A stretch of DNA of 64,000 bases from an uncultured Sutterella sp. GTDB lineage: Bacteria > Pseudomonadota > Gammaproteobacteria > Burkholderiales > Burkholderiaceae_F. The DNA lies in the NCBI GenBank assembly GCA_905197905.1, contig CAJKAP010000001.1, forward strand, positions 186,001-250,000, written 5' to 3'. Both the position numbers and the translations under genes were made by a program. The notes below the pieces were generated by a model. The model searched no databases and was not told the DNA's origin. It saw nothing but the letters and a program-made list of their open reading frames with translations. This document shows positions 17,868 through 26,649 of the stretch, one piece after another. Position 1 is the stretch's first letter, and each line of letters opens with the position of its first letter.

Positions 17868-17972
17868 AGAAAAACACTCCAAAGAGGACGATGAACTAAA
17901 AGAAAGAGATTTCGCGCACAATCATAGCAAAACGCCTTTTAGTTCGCTCAACAGAAGAGAGGAAATAAAAAA

Positions 17973-18011
17973 CCGAAGTTCGAGGACTTCAAAGAAAGGC
18001 TCGAACTTCGG
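17973..18011 (-). terminator. Intrinsic terminator after pssA
   Basis: A 12-pair stem, CCGAAGTTCGAG with CTCGAACTTCGG, is followed on the minus strand by TTTTTT. It places psd in its own transcript. Confidence 0.85.
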
Positions 18012-18035
18012 CGATATTTTTAACGATGAATCGTC

Positions 18036-18905
18036 TTAGTGAGCTGGCGTTTCTTCGTGAGCACCTTCGGCTTTATGTTCTTCCATGGCGGCGATGGCCT
18101 TGGCAATGTCAGCCTGAATGGGATTCGGGCGACCCGTCCACCAGCAGAAGAAACCGTAGGCGTAGCCAGAAAGGGCGTACAAGCAGAAGAGCACAAAAAT
18201 CGAGAGCGAGGTGTTGCTCGAAAGAAGCAAGAAGAGCGCGGCGCCAACCAAAATCACCCAGAAGGGGATGGTTTTCACAACGGCGTAGCTCTTACCCGAG
18301 AAGAAGGGCGCATTCGAGACCATCGTGAGACCAGCGTAAAGCGTCACGACAGCCGCAATCTGCGGCACATATTCCACGAGGAAATCAGGCACGTGGTTTT
18401 CCACACAAAGCCAGACGAAACCGCAAACAAGTGCAGCCGCCGCTGGCGAGGGAAGACCTTGGAAGTAGTTTTTACTCACTACACCCACGTTGCAGTTAAA
18501 ACGAGCAAGGCGCAAAAGCGCACAGAGCGCGTAGACAAAGGCGATAGCCCAACCGAGCTTACCTAAGCCTTTGAGCGTGTACTCATAAACGATAAGGGCT
18601 GGTGCGATACCGAAACTCACCGCGTCGGCAAGGGAATCCATCTGCACGCCAAATTCAGATTGGGTGTGAGTGAGACGGGCAACACGTCCGTCCATACCGT
18701 CAAAAAGCATGGAGAAGAAAACAGCAATCGCAGCAGACAAGAAGTCGCCGTTCATCGCCGAGATGATACCGTAGAAAGCCGCAAAGAGCGCAGCGGCGGT
18801 GAAGGCATTTGGGAGAACGTAAATGCTCTTCGACTTCACGGCTTGAATGCGACGCTGACTAATCGAAGTCAGGCTTTCTCGCTGAGAAGGAGGTGTTGAG
18901 GTCAT
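18036..18905 (-). CDS. pssA: CDP-diacylglycerol-serine O-phosphatidyltransferase
   Basis: Makes phosphatidylserine from CDP-diacylglycerol and serine, the precursor used by Psd next door. The CDP-alcohol phosphotransferase motif is complete: D-G-M-D-G-R-V-A-R, then G eight residues on, then D-S-L-A-D. Seven to eight hydrophobic helices follow, with a His/Glu-rich C-terminal tail. I chose ATG 18905; a TTG at 18947 lacks a ribosome binding site. Length (289 residues) is normal for the type II integral-membrane enzyme. Confidence 0.9.
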   Translation of the reverse strand: MTSTPPSQRESLTSISQRRIQAVKSKSIYVLPNAFTAAALFAAFYGIISAMNGDFLSAAIAVFFSMLFDGMDGRVARLTHTQSEFGVQMDSLADAVSFGIAPALIVYEYTLKGLGKLGWAIAFVYALCALLRLARFNCNVGVVSKNYFQGLPSPAAAALVCGFVWLCVENHVPDFLVEYVPQIAAVVTLYAGLTMVSNAPFFSGKSYAVVKTIPFWVILVGAALFLLLSSNTSLSIFVLFCLYALSGYAYGFFCWWTGRPNPIQADIAKAIAAMEEHKAEGAHEETPAH

Positions 18906-19180
18906 TGATATAGGTCCGTCAATAATGTTGTGCGCTAGCGGGCTCAAAGAGAGGTTTTCTCTAGAAGGGAAAGCGGCCGACTAGGGCATGAACGTCCAAA
19001 AAAACTAAACTCACATTCTACTCACCTCAAGGCAATTAGGCAAAAAAGGTGTACCTTTTCTGCGATAAGAATCAGCCTAGATTGGTAGAGTTGATTAGAA
19101 TTATCACTGGTTTTCGAGCAAAAGAACCGAGTTCTTTCGTCGTAACCTGTAAATTTTCTTTAGAAAAAAGGAGCGTTTTC

Positions 19181-19867
19181 ATGCCTTTCGTTTTTGCGCC
19201 GCCAGCTCAGGCTGCTATTCCTGTGTTAGATGAACGTTATGAATTTTTCCCGATTCATCGTGTTTACGGGATTGCAAAAAACTATGCTGAACCTGGTGCG
19301 CCGAAGGATACGCCTTTTTATTTCATGAAAACCGCGGATAACGTTGTCGCGGTTCCTGAAGGAGAAGTGCTCTCCATCCCTATGCCTCCGGGGACCAACG
19401 ATTTACGCCACGAAATTGAACTCGTGGCCTGCTTGGGCCGTGGCGGTCGCAACCTTACGTTAGAAGAAGCGCAAGAAGCCGTCTGGGGCTGGAGCGTTGG
19501 GATTGATTTCACGGTGGCAGATCAAAAGCTTCCCTCTGGAGGGAGAGATATGATGCGCTCGAAAGTGTTTGAACGCTCGGCGCCCGTCTCTTTTGTGAAG
19601 CCTGCGTATCGCACCCCGTTGCCTAATCCCGTGGATTTGTGGCTTTACGTCAATAATCAGAAACGTCAAGCCGGCAGCACCAGTAACTTGATTCTCTCGC
19701 CCTATGAGCAAATTGTGGAACTCTCTCGCTATTTCACGTTAGAGCCTGGCGACATTATCTTTACAGGGACGCCTAATGGCTCTTCAACGCTAGCTGTGGG
19801 CGACATGATTGAAGCTGGAGTGAATGGTATCGGCTCGATCAAGGTGAAAATCGTTGAAAATGCTTAA
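19181..19867 (+). CDS. Fumarylacetoacetate hydrolase family protein
   Basis: A 228-residue FAH-fold hydrolase, cytoplasmic, probably acting on acylpyruvate or a related beta-diketo acid. The metal-binding pattern is present: H-E-I-E-L-V (two Glu ligands) then G-I-D-F-T with the Asp ligand and D-Q-K-L-P following, and I-F-T-G-T-P-N-G near the end. ATG 19181 has AAAGGAG upstream; an upstream in-frame extension of 44 residues does not look like protein. Flanked by its own terminator. The exact substrate cannot be told. Confidence 0.85.
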   Translation: MPFVFAPPAQAAIPVLDERYEFFPIHRVYGIAKNYAEPGAPKDTPFYFMKTADNVVAVPEGEVLSIPMPPGTNDLRHEIELVACLGRGGRNLTLEEAQEAVWGWSVGIDFTVADQKLPSGGRDMMRSKVFERSAPVSFVKPAYRTPLPNPVDLWLYVNNQKRQAGSTSNLILSPYEQIVELSRYFTLEPGDIIFTGTPNGSSTLAVGDMIEAGVNGIGSIKVKIVENA

Positions 19868-19900
19868 CGATAACCGCTAGCGCTTTAAGCGAGATACAAA

Positions 19901-19938
19901 AAAAGGAGCGACTCTTTTCATCAAGAACCGCTCCTTTT
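19901..19938. terminator. Bidirectional terminator between the FAH gene and mltB
   Basis: AAAAGGAGCG (19901-19910) pairs with CGCTCCTTTT (19929-19938), A-rich before and T-rich after. The flanking genes are convergent. Confidence 0.8.
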
Positions 19939-19954
19939 CGCTATTGAGAGGTGG

Positions 19955-21031
19955 CTAAGAGCCACTTTTTTCTTTAGTTGATTTGCTTGCGTCTTCCAGA
20001 GCTTGCGCGAGCATACTCACGGCTGCTGCGTAGAAGTAACTACGGTTGTAGTAAAGGAAGGCAGAGAAGTTTTGCGTCCCAATGTAGAGGTGTCGCTCTA
20101 AGGGACCACCGTCATCTTGCCAGGGAAGATCCACTAAAAGCACAGGGTGGTTGAGCGGGAGATCTAAAAGTCCCACGGGCTCAATCCCGCCTTTTAAGAG
20201 GCCATCAACGGTTTTATCCGCACGAATCCCTGTTGAAGGGGGAATCGTTTCGGGGCGAATTTTTTGCTTTACTGGATAAAGTGGCTTTAAACCAGCTTTC
20301 CAGCCATGTGCTTTGAGATACGCCGCTACTGAAGCGATGGCATCGGCCTCGTTATTGATGATGTCGATAAAACCATCATTGTCCCCATCCGTTCCAAAGG
20401 AATTGAGAGAACTCGGCATAAACTGCCCATAACCAATCGCGCCCGCATAGCTTCCCGTGACCGATACGGTAGGGAGTTTATCTCGCCAACAGAAGTCAAG
20501 AAATTCAGCCAATTCCTTTTTATAGAACGTCGCGCGACGTGTGTAGTCAAAGGCGAGCGTCACGAGCACGTCTAAGACGCGAAAGCGCCCCATATTTTTC
20601 CCATAAATGGTTTCCACCCCAATGATGGCGGCAATCGCATAGCGAGAGACTCCTTGGGTGTTTTCAATATGGCTAAAAAGTTCAATGTGCTGCTCGAGAA
20701 AGTCCACTCCTTTGGAGATGCGCTCAGAGTTGACCATGTTGCGCTGATAGAGGCGGAAGTTTCTGTCTGGCGTTGTGGCGGGCCCTGTTTGGGGTTTAGG
20801 TGTCATGTAGCGCTCGGCAAGCGGAGAGTAGCGTGCTAGAGCGATCTCCGTTTCCAGCCAATCGTAGGGAATGCCTTTTTCAGCAGAGACTTCTTTGAGA
20901 AACGCGATGATGTCTTCGCGATCCGTATAATTGACGCCTGCCGCAGGAGCCTTGGCCCAAAGAGGCGTCATGACCCCTAGACCATAGAGCATGGCGAAGG
21001 TTCCTAACTGACGACGCGTTAACTTTGGCAT
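19955..21031 (-). CDS. mltB: Lytic murein transglycosylase, MltB family
   Basis: Cleaves peptidoglycan glycan strands in the periplasm with formation of 1,6-anhydro ends. The 358 residues include the MltB catalytic region G-V-E-T-I-Y-G-K-N with Glu140, and the G-A-I-G-Y-G-Q-F-M-P motif and D-G-D-N-D-G segment of the family. The N-terminus has T-R-R-Q-L-G-T-F followed by a hydrophobic stretch ending A-K-A, which looks like a twin-arginine signal peptide, and no lipobox Cys, unlike E. coli MltB, a lipoprotein. So a soluble periplasmic form is likely. Monocistronic. Confidence 0.88.
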   Translation of the reverse strand: MPKLTRRQLGTFAMLYGLGVMTPLWAKAPAAGVNYTDREDIIAFLKEVSAEKGIPYDWLETEIALARYSPLAERYMTPKPQTGPATTPDRNFRLYQRNMVNSERISKGVDFLEQHIELFSHIENTQGVSRYAIAAIIGVETIYGKNMGRFRVLDVLVTLAFDYTRRATFYKKELAEFLDFCWRDKLPTVSVTGSYAGAIGYGQFMPSSLNSFGTDGDNDGFIDIINNEADAIASVAAYLKAHGWKAGLKPLYPVKQKIRPETIPPSTGIRADKTVDGLLKGGIEPVGLLDLPLNHPVLLVDLPWQDDGGPLERHLYIGTQNFSAFLYYNRSYFYAAAVSMLAQALEDASKSTKEKSGS

Positions 21032-21214
21032 TCAAGACTCCCGAAAATTTTTGAATGGTTTTCAGAATAGCATAGATGAAAAAAAGAAGGCGGTGAGGCA
21101 AGAATCTGTTGCGACTTTGTCGCGTTTTCTTTCACGCTTTGGCAACCTAAGCACTGCGGCAACTGATAGACTTTCATTAAAAGCTTTTTTCTACCGCTAT
21201 AAAGGACAGATCAA

Positions 21215-22180
21215 TTGACGTCAAACCTTCCACTAGCGACGGGGTATTTCACACACGATCTCACCTCACTGACGAATCCCATTAAGGATGCGCCTGAAAA
21301 TCCAGACCGACTTGCTTCCATTGAGCTCATGCTTATGGCGATGGGGTTTGGGGATCAGTTGCGCCGCTACGAGGTGCATGAAGCGCCACTCTCCGTGGTG
21401 CATCTTGCGCATGAACCTTCCTACGTGCAAAGTTTGGCTTTGGCGAGCGCTGGGCACGTTGAAGCCTTAGCAAAGTGGCAAGCGGTAGATACGCCAGTGG
21501 GTCCGCTCTCTTACCGAGCAGCGCTAAAAAGCGTAGGCGCTGTGATTGAAGCCATTGATGCGGTGATGAAGCGCGAAATTGCGAACGCTTTTTGTGCGGT
21601 GCGCCCCCCAGGACACCATGCAGGGCGTCGTAGCGGTGGAGGCTTTTGTTACTTTAATAACACCGCGATTGGAGCGCTTTACGCGCACAAGCGCTGGAAC
21701 TTAGAGCGCGTTGCGGTGCTTGACTTTGACGTGCACCACGGAGATGGCACCGAAGAAATTTTGGGCAGTAACCCTCACTTTCAGTTCTACTCTCTTTTCC
21801 AGTGGCCACTTTACCCCAACCGCTTAACAGAAGCAGTGCCCAGCAATGTCATTCGTGTGCCGCTCGAAGCGGGCGCAGGTGGTGAAAAATTGCGTGAAGT
21901 GGTAGAAACCGTTTGGCTCCCAGGGCTGGAAGCCTTTAAACCACAACTCATTTTGCTCTCCGCTGGGTTTGATGCGCACGTTGAAGAAGCTATGGCACAG
22001 CTCAAGATGGAAGAGTCTGACTTTGCTTATATGACTGGTCGCTTGATGGATGCGGCAGAAGTCCTTTGCGAAGGAAAATTGGTGAGCGTTCTTGAAGGCG
22101 GTTACAGCTTACGCTCTCTGAGCCGAAGCGTGATGAGTCATATTGCTACCCTTGTTAACCAGCGTCGTAAAACGGAGTAG
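21215..22180 (+). CDS. Histone-deacetylase-family amidohydrolase
   Basis: A 321-residue zinc-dependent deacetylase of the class II HDAC / acetylpolyamine amidohydrolase type. All motifs are present: R-P-P-G-H-H-A-G, F-C-Y-F-N-N, D-F-D-V-H-H-G-D-G-T, and S-A-G-F-D-A-H supplying the second Asp ligand, with G-G-Y-S near the end. The start is TTG 21215 with AAAGGA upstream; no ATG fits. The next gene, a UMF1-type carrier, starts eight bases after the stop, so the two are co-transcribed. The substrate may be an acetylated polyamine or other small amine, but this is inference. Confidence 0.85.
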   Translation: MTSNLPLATGYFTHDLTSLTNPIKDAPENPDRLASIELMLMAMGFGDQLRRYEVHEAPLSVVHLAHEPSYVQSLALASAGHVEALAKWQAVDTPVGPLSYRAALKSVGAVIEAIDAVMKREIANAFCAVRPPGHHAGRRSGGGFCYFNNTAIGALYAHKRWNLERVAVLDFDVHHGDGTEEILGSNPHFQFYSLFQWPLYPNRLTEAVPSNVIRVPLEAGAGGEKLREVVETVWLPGLEAFKPQLILLSAGFDAHVEEAMAQLKMEESDFAYMTGRLMDAAEVLCEGKLVSVLEGGYSLRSLSRSVMSHIATLVNQRRKTE

Positions 22181-22188
22181 CGCTCAGC

Positions 22189-23499
22189 ATGGGTCAATTC
22201 AACGAACACCTCAAAGAAGGCGTTAAGCCGCGCGAGCTTTGGTCTTGGGCGGCTTATGATTTTGCCAATTCTGGTTATACCACCGTGGTTCTCACGGCGG
22301 TGTTTAATACCTATTTTGTGAGCGTCATTGCTGGAGATTCCGACTACGGCACGCTGCTCTGGACCGTGGTGATCGCTATTAGTAACGCTGTGAGTATGCT
22401 CACAATGCCTGTGATTGGACTTTTGGCTGACGCGCGTGCACAGAAAAAACGTTGGCTACTGGTTGCGACGGCAATGTGTGTTTTAGGCACTTTTGGGCTG
22501 ATGGGGACGGGGCCTGGCACCGTTGTGCTCGCTACCTTCATGATCATGCTCAGTAACTTTGGCTACAACGTGGGCGAGTCGTTTTGCTCGGCGTTTTTGC
22601 CTGAAATTGCGCGTGAAGAATCTGTGGGGAAAGTCTCTGGCTGGGGGTGGTCAATGGGTTACTGCGGTGGTCTTGTCACCCTGCTGCTTGCCATTGCCTG
22701 GACGAGCTGGAGTATGAAAGCGGGTTACAGCACCGATTTACTCGTTGATGGGACGCTCTTTATTACGGGCGCTGTCTATGCGTTAGCCGCAACGCCGATT
22801 TTCCTCTTTTTAAAAGAGCGTAGTACGCCTCGCTTAAAGGAAAACAACGCTAATCTCAAAGCGCTTTTTGTGAGTAGCTTTGAAGAAATCCGCCATACTC
22901 TCGGAAGCCTTAAGGTATATCAGGACTTTGCACGCCTCGCGCTTTGTGGCTTTTTCTACCAAGCGGGGGTTTCTGTTGTGATTACGCTCTCGGCTGTCTA
23001 TGCAACGGCGGTGATGGGTTTTAGCACAGAAGATATTCTCATCATGGTTTGCGCGGTGAATGTGACTGCTGCAGTGGGCGCTTTTGGCTTTGGCTACCTC
23101 CAAGACCGCATTGGACACAAAACCGCTTTAGCCATTACGTTAGGCGTTTGGCTCTTGATGGTGCTCTGCGCTTACTTTGCGACTGAACGTTGGATGTTCT
23201 GGGTGGCCGCAAACTTGGCTGGTATTGCGATGGGCTCGAGCCAATCCGCGGGACGAGCAATGGTGGCAGTGTTTGCACCAGAGTCGCGCTTAGCAGAGTT
23301 TTATAGCTTCTGGAATATGATGCTTTGGCTCTCGGCGATTGTGGGACCTCTCACTTATGGTTTGATGACCGCGATTTTCCACAACGACCATCGTCTTGCG
23401 ATTTTGGTGACGGGGTTATTCTTTGTGGTGGCGTTACTCGTGCTTCAGCGTATCAACATTGAACGAGGTCGGAAAGCCTCAGGAAACCTCACCACTTAA
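22189..23499 (+). CDS. MFS transporter, UMF1 (vacuole effluxer Atg22-like) family
   Basis: A 436-residue inner-membrane carrier with 12 hydrophobic helices. The opening R-E-L-W-S-W-A-A-Y-D-F-A-N-S-G-Y-T-T and the G-Y-N-V-G-E-S-F-C-S-A-F-L-P segment are characteristic of the UMF1/Atg22 group, whose eukaryotic member exports amino acids from vacuoles. ATG 22189 follows the deacetylase stop by eight bases, a tight operon. The pairing suggests uptake or efflux of the compound that the deacetylase handles. Confidence 0.85.
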   Translation: MGQFNEHLKEGVKPRELWSWAAYDFANSGYTTVVLTAVFNTYFVSVIAGDSDYGTLLWTVVIAISNAVSMLTMPVIGLLADARAQKKRWLLVATAMCVLGTFGLMGTGPGTVVLATFMIMLSNFGYNVGESFCSAFLPEIAREESVGKVSGWGWSMGYCGGLVTLLLAIAWTSWSMKAGYSTDLLVDGTLFITGAVYALAATPIFLFLKERSTPRLKENNANLKALFVSSFEEIRHTLGSLKVYQDFARLALCGFFYQAGVSVVITLSAVYATAVMGFSTEDILIMVCAVNVTAAVGAFGFGYLQDRIGHKTALAITLGVWLLMVLCAYFATERWMFWVAANLAGIAMGSSQSAGRAMVAVFAPESRLAEFYSFWNMMLWLSAIVGPLTYGLMTAIFHNDHRLAILVTGLFFVVALLVLQRINIERGRKASGNLTT

Positions 23500-23641
23500 G
23501 GCTCTTATCTACCTCTTTTGGAGGAATGTGGTGCGGTGCTCTTTCGACTTTTAGCTGATCACAGAACAAGGAGCGCCGTGGCACAATGTGAGGATGACAG
23601 AAAAAACGACTGTCAAGACAAAAAAATTTAAAGGAGACCCC

Positions 23642-24265
23642 ATGTCCACATTGCAAGAACAGATTCGTGAACGCGCCTTAGCCTTAGGTGCGCCGTTTGG
23701 CTTGGTACCAGAAAAGGTGACGTTGCCCGTGATGGCAGAGGATCCTGAAACGGTCAAAGGGTTAAGCGTGATTGCGCGTCGCCTTGCTGCCGCCTCTTTT
23801 GTCATTCGCTTAGCCAATGCGCTCTTAGTTGACGAAGATGACGAAGAAACGCGTGCCACGATTCGTGAAACCTCTCGCAATTATGGGGTTGACTACGATA
23901 TGACGCAGCGCGAAATCAGTCTCTTGCATGGCGACAATACTGAGCGCGATATTGAAGACGTTAAGGGCAGTGAAGAAGCGATGGCCATTGTCGCCTGGGC
24001 GCTAAACGGTGGTCCCGCTCCCGTGGATCCCACCAAACCTGCGGATATTGATGCCGCACACGCTGTCGTGATTCGTGGCGAACATATTCAGAAGTTGATG
24101 GAGCAGGCAGAGCTCGTGCCGCAGATTGAAGTGGCAGCTTTGATTGACCTCTATCGCCTTTATGCTGAGCAAGGCGTGGGCGATCAGAAGCTCGTACACG
24201 CTCGTCGCGTCGCCTTAGAGTGGTTCTTAGTGCGTGAAAACGACTGGTTGCGTATCCGCTTCTAA
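23642..24265 (+). CDS. DUF4272-like cytoplasmic protein
   Basis: A 207-residue soluble protein starting at ATG 23642 with AAAGGAG eight bases upstream. The order of weak motifs fits DUF4272 from memory: an early I-A-R-R-L-A-A segment, then M-T-Q-R-E-I-S-L-L, then E-E-A-M-A-I-V-A-W-A-L-N-G-G, and R-R-V-A-L-E-W-F-L-V-R-E-N-D-W close to the end. The family has no established function. It has no signal peptide or membrane helix and sits alone between the UMF1 carrier and a strong terminator. Confidence 0.6.
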   Translation: MSTLQEQIRERALALGAPFGLVPEKVTLPVMAEDPETVKGLSVIARRLAAASFVIRLANALLVDEDDEETRATIRETSRNYGVDYDMTQREISLLHGDNTERDIEDVKGSEEAMAIVAWALNGGPAPVDPTKPADIDAAHAVVIRGEHIQKLMEQAELVPQIEVAALIDLYRLYAEQGVGDQKLVHARRVALEWFLVRENDWLRIRF

Positions 24266-24278
24266 AAGCCGCTAACCT

Positions 24279-24323
24279 AAAAAAATCTCGACCTCGAAAA
24301 AACGACGAAGTCGAGATTTTTTT
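24279..24323. terminator. Bidirectional terminator between the DUF4272 gene and the LysE pair
   Basis: AAAAAATCTCGAC pairs with GTCGAGATTTTTTT around a 17-base loop, with T-runs on both strands; the flanking genes are convergent. Confidence 0.88.
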
Positions 24324-24341
24324 GTCTGTTGTTTTTTGAGC

Positions 24342-24974
24342 TTAGTAGCGGCGCGCTTCCCAAAGGAGTCCCACGCCAAAAGCGCCAAAGAGAGCGCCTG
24401 CCACACCATCAATCCAACGCGAGAGACGGAAGTAAGCGCGACGCATCACTGGGAGATGGAAAACAAGCGCTACGAGCGTAAACCAGACGAAGGTTTCGGC
24501 CACGACCACGCCAAAAATACTCCAGCGCAAGAGCTCGCTCATATCGGGCGTCACCATGACGGTGAAAATCGACGAGAAATAGACCAACACCTTGGCATTG
24601 GCTAAGTTAGTGAAAAGTGCCATCGTGAAAGCGCGCACTTTGGAGACAGGAAGCTCAGTGGGCTCAGCTTTGCCAGCGCTGGCAACGGGCTTGCGGAGCG
24701 CTTCGCGCAAGAGATGAAAGCCCATCCACAAAAGATAAAGACCGCCTGCCACAAGGAGCGCACGGTGTAGCCATGCGAATTGCTCAAAAATCCACTGTAA
24801 GCCAATGAGCGACAAAGCGGCCCAGAAGGCGACGCCAAGCGTAATGCCAACAGCACTGCAGAGCGCTTCTGCGCGAGAGCGACTCACGGCGGTTTGTGTC
24901 ACAAAAAAGAAGTCTGGTCCTGGCGTGACGAGCACCAGGAACTGGATCAACATAATACTGAGAATAACGGACAT
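24342..24974 (-). CDS. LysE/RhtB-family amino-acid exporter (downstream copy)
   Basis: A 210-residue inner-membrane exporter with six hydrophobic helices and the LysE/RhtB opening V-T-P-G-P-D-F-F-F-V-T-Q. Family members export basic or neutral amino acids or homoserine lactones. I place the start at ATG 24974, aligned with the neighbour; 37 upstream residues in frame belong to its coding region in another frame. It begins 14 bases after the stop of a close paralogue, so the pair is one operon and a recent tandem duplication. Confidence 0.88.
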   Translation of the reverse strand: MSVILSIMLIQFLVLVTPGPDFFFVTQTAVSRSRAEALCSAVGITLGVAFWAALSLIGLQWIFEQFAWLHRALLVAGGLYLLWMGFHLLREALRKPVASAGKAEPTELPVSKVRAFTMALFTNLANAKVLVYFSSIFTVMVTPDMSELLRWSIFGVVVAETFVWFTLVALVFHLPVMRRAYFRLSRWIDGVAGALFGAFGVGLLWEARRY

Positions 24975-24987
24975 TTTTTCTAAAAAA

Positions 24988-25620
24988 TTAATAACGGCGG
25001 GCTTCCCAGAGAAGCGCAAGACCAAAGACACCAAAGAGTGCGCCAGCGATACCATCAATCCAACGAGATAGGCGCAAGTAGCCACGACGCATTATAGGAA
25101 GGTGGAACACGAGTGCGACAAGCGCAAACCAGATAAAGGTTTCCGCGACGACGATCCCAAAAATCCCCCAGCGCATGGACGAACTCATATCGGGCGTTAA
25201 CATCATCGAGAAAATCGAGGAAAAATAAACCACAGCTTTGGCGTTAGCCAGGTTCGTAAAGAGTCCCATCGTGAAAGCGCGCACTTTAGAGACAGGGAGT
25301 TCCGTTGCTTGGGCTCCGCCCTCGGTGGCGACGGGTTTACGCAGTGCGCTCTTTAAGAGGTTGTAGCCCATCCACATTAAGTAGAGTCCGCCCGCGACAA
25401 GAAGTCCCCGATGTAGCCACGCGAACTGTTCAAAAATCCACTGCAATCCAATGAGCGACAAAGCGGCCCAAAAAACAACGCCTAAGGTAATCCCAATCAC
25501 ACCGTAGAGCGCCTCAGAGCGAGAACGGCTTACTGCGGTTTGGGTTACAAAGAAAAAATCGGGTCCAGGTGTCATCAGGGCAACGAGATGAATCACCATC
25601 AGGCTAAAAATAAAAGACAT
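24988..25620 (-). CDS. LysE/RhtB-family amino-acid exporter (upstream copy)
   Basis: A 210-residue paralogue of the next gene with six hydrophobic helices and the same M-T-P-G-P-D-F-F-F-V-T-Q-T-A-V-S-R-S-R opening; most residues are identical to the downstream copy, with differences concentrated in the middle loop and one side of the helices. ATG 25620 fits the family start. First gene of the two-gene operon. Substrate unknown. Confidence 0.88.
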   Translation of the reverse strand: MSFIFSLMVIHLVALMTPGPDFFFVTQTAVSRSRSEALYGVIGITLGVVFWAALSLIGLQWIFEQFAWLHRGLLVAGGLYLMWMGYNLLKSALRKPVATEGGAQATELPVSKVRAFTMGLFTNLANAKAVVYFSSIFSMMLTPDMSSSMRWGIFGIVVAETFIWFALVALVFHLPIMRRGYLRLSRWIDGIAGALFGVFGLALLWEARRY

Positions 25621-25881
25621 CGTTATGTTCAAGTTGGGGAATGGAGGCGAGAGGCGGAAAGCCTCGTACAAGAACACCATTCTAGAGGTTTTAGATTTAA
25701 AAATCGAGTGAGGAAGATCGCTTAGCACGCCCCACAAAAGGCTAAACAGAAAAGTGCTTCTTTCCTAAAACAGCCAAACGCTATTTCGCCTAAAATGGCT
25801 CACTTTCTTGTGAAGACTGGCACAGAAAACGAGGTCACTAACCGAATGCTAGTGACCTCGTTTTGGAACCTGAGAAGCAGC

Positions 25882-26649
25882 TTATTTTTGCTTATTGAGT
25901 TCAATAATTCGACGCGTATCCGTGGCGAGATCGTTGAGCTGCAAAGCGTCGTAGCTCTTTGCAATCAAGTCAAGGGCTTCATCGCGCTGGGGCGTATTCT
26001 GAAATTCGCGTACCACGCGCTGAGCACGGTCGATCGCGGCCACATAAGCGTGGCGCACGAAGTAGTACTTCGCGGTGGAGAGTTCGTGCTGAGCCTGAGC
26101 AATCACGAGCTCCTGCATACGGCGACGTGCTTCCGGAGCATACTGACTATCGGGGAATCGGAGCACCAATTCCTTGAAAATGTCAAATGCTTCACGAGAG
26201 GCGTTAGCGTCACGTTCAGCCACGTCTTCGTTGGTAAGCCAAGAGAACCAGCCATCGGTTTCGTTGAGCGTTGCAAGTGCTTTCATGTACATGACGTAAG
26301 CACTATTTTCGCTATTGGGATAGGATTGGAGATAGCGATCCGCAGCTTGAATAGCCTGAGCGGCATCCCCGTCCTTCCAGTAGGCGTAGACGAGCTCGAC
26401 CTGAGCCTGCTGAGCATAGCGACCGAATGGGTAGCGAGCTTCCAACTTAGAGTAGTAATCTTTCGCTTGAGTCCAGTTACCGTCATCGAGACTGGAGCGA
26501 GCTTCTGTATACAATTTGTCTGCTGTCCAATCAATGGTAGGATCTTTGTCGAGCGACTCAAGCCAAGAGCAGGAGGCCGTCGCCAAAGTAATGGCAGTGA
26601 CAAGAAGGCTTCGAACGACGAAGCGCTTAAAAGGAAAAGTGAAATTCAT
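25882..26649 (-). CDS. bamD: Outer membrane protein assembly factor BamD (lipoprotein)
   Basis: Essential lipoprotein of the BAM complex, which inserts beta-barrel proteins in the outer membrane. The 255 residues start with a signal peptide ending L-A-T-A-S-C, a lipobox, and continue with tetratricopeptide-like repeats (Y-x-x-A-x-x-x-L-x-x-x-x-Y-P-F-G-R-Y-A and similar), W-F-S-W-L and the conserved Y-x-x-x-x-A-Y-V-A-A region. ATG 26649 overlaps, on the opposite strand, the ATG of rluD at 26648; the two genes diverge and share the bases CATG. A TTG at 26658 would add three residues. Confidence 0.92.
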   Translation of the reverse strand: MNFTFPFKRFVVRSLLVTAITLATASCSWLESLDKDPTIDWTADKLYTEARSSLDDGNWTQAKDYYSKLEARYPFGRYAQQAQVELVYAYWKDGDAAQAIQAADRYLQSYPNSENSAYVMYMKALATLNETDGWFSWLTNEDVAERDANASREAFDIFKELVLRFPDSQYAPEARRRMQELVIAQAQHELSTAKYYFVRHAYVAAIDRAQRVVREFQNTPQRDEALDLIAKSYDALQLNDLATDTRRIIELNKQK

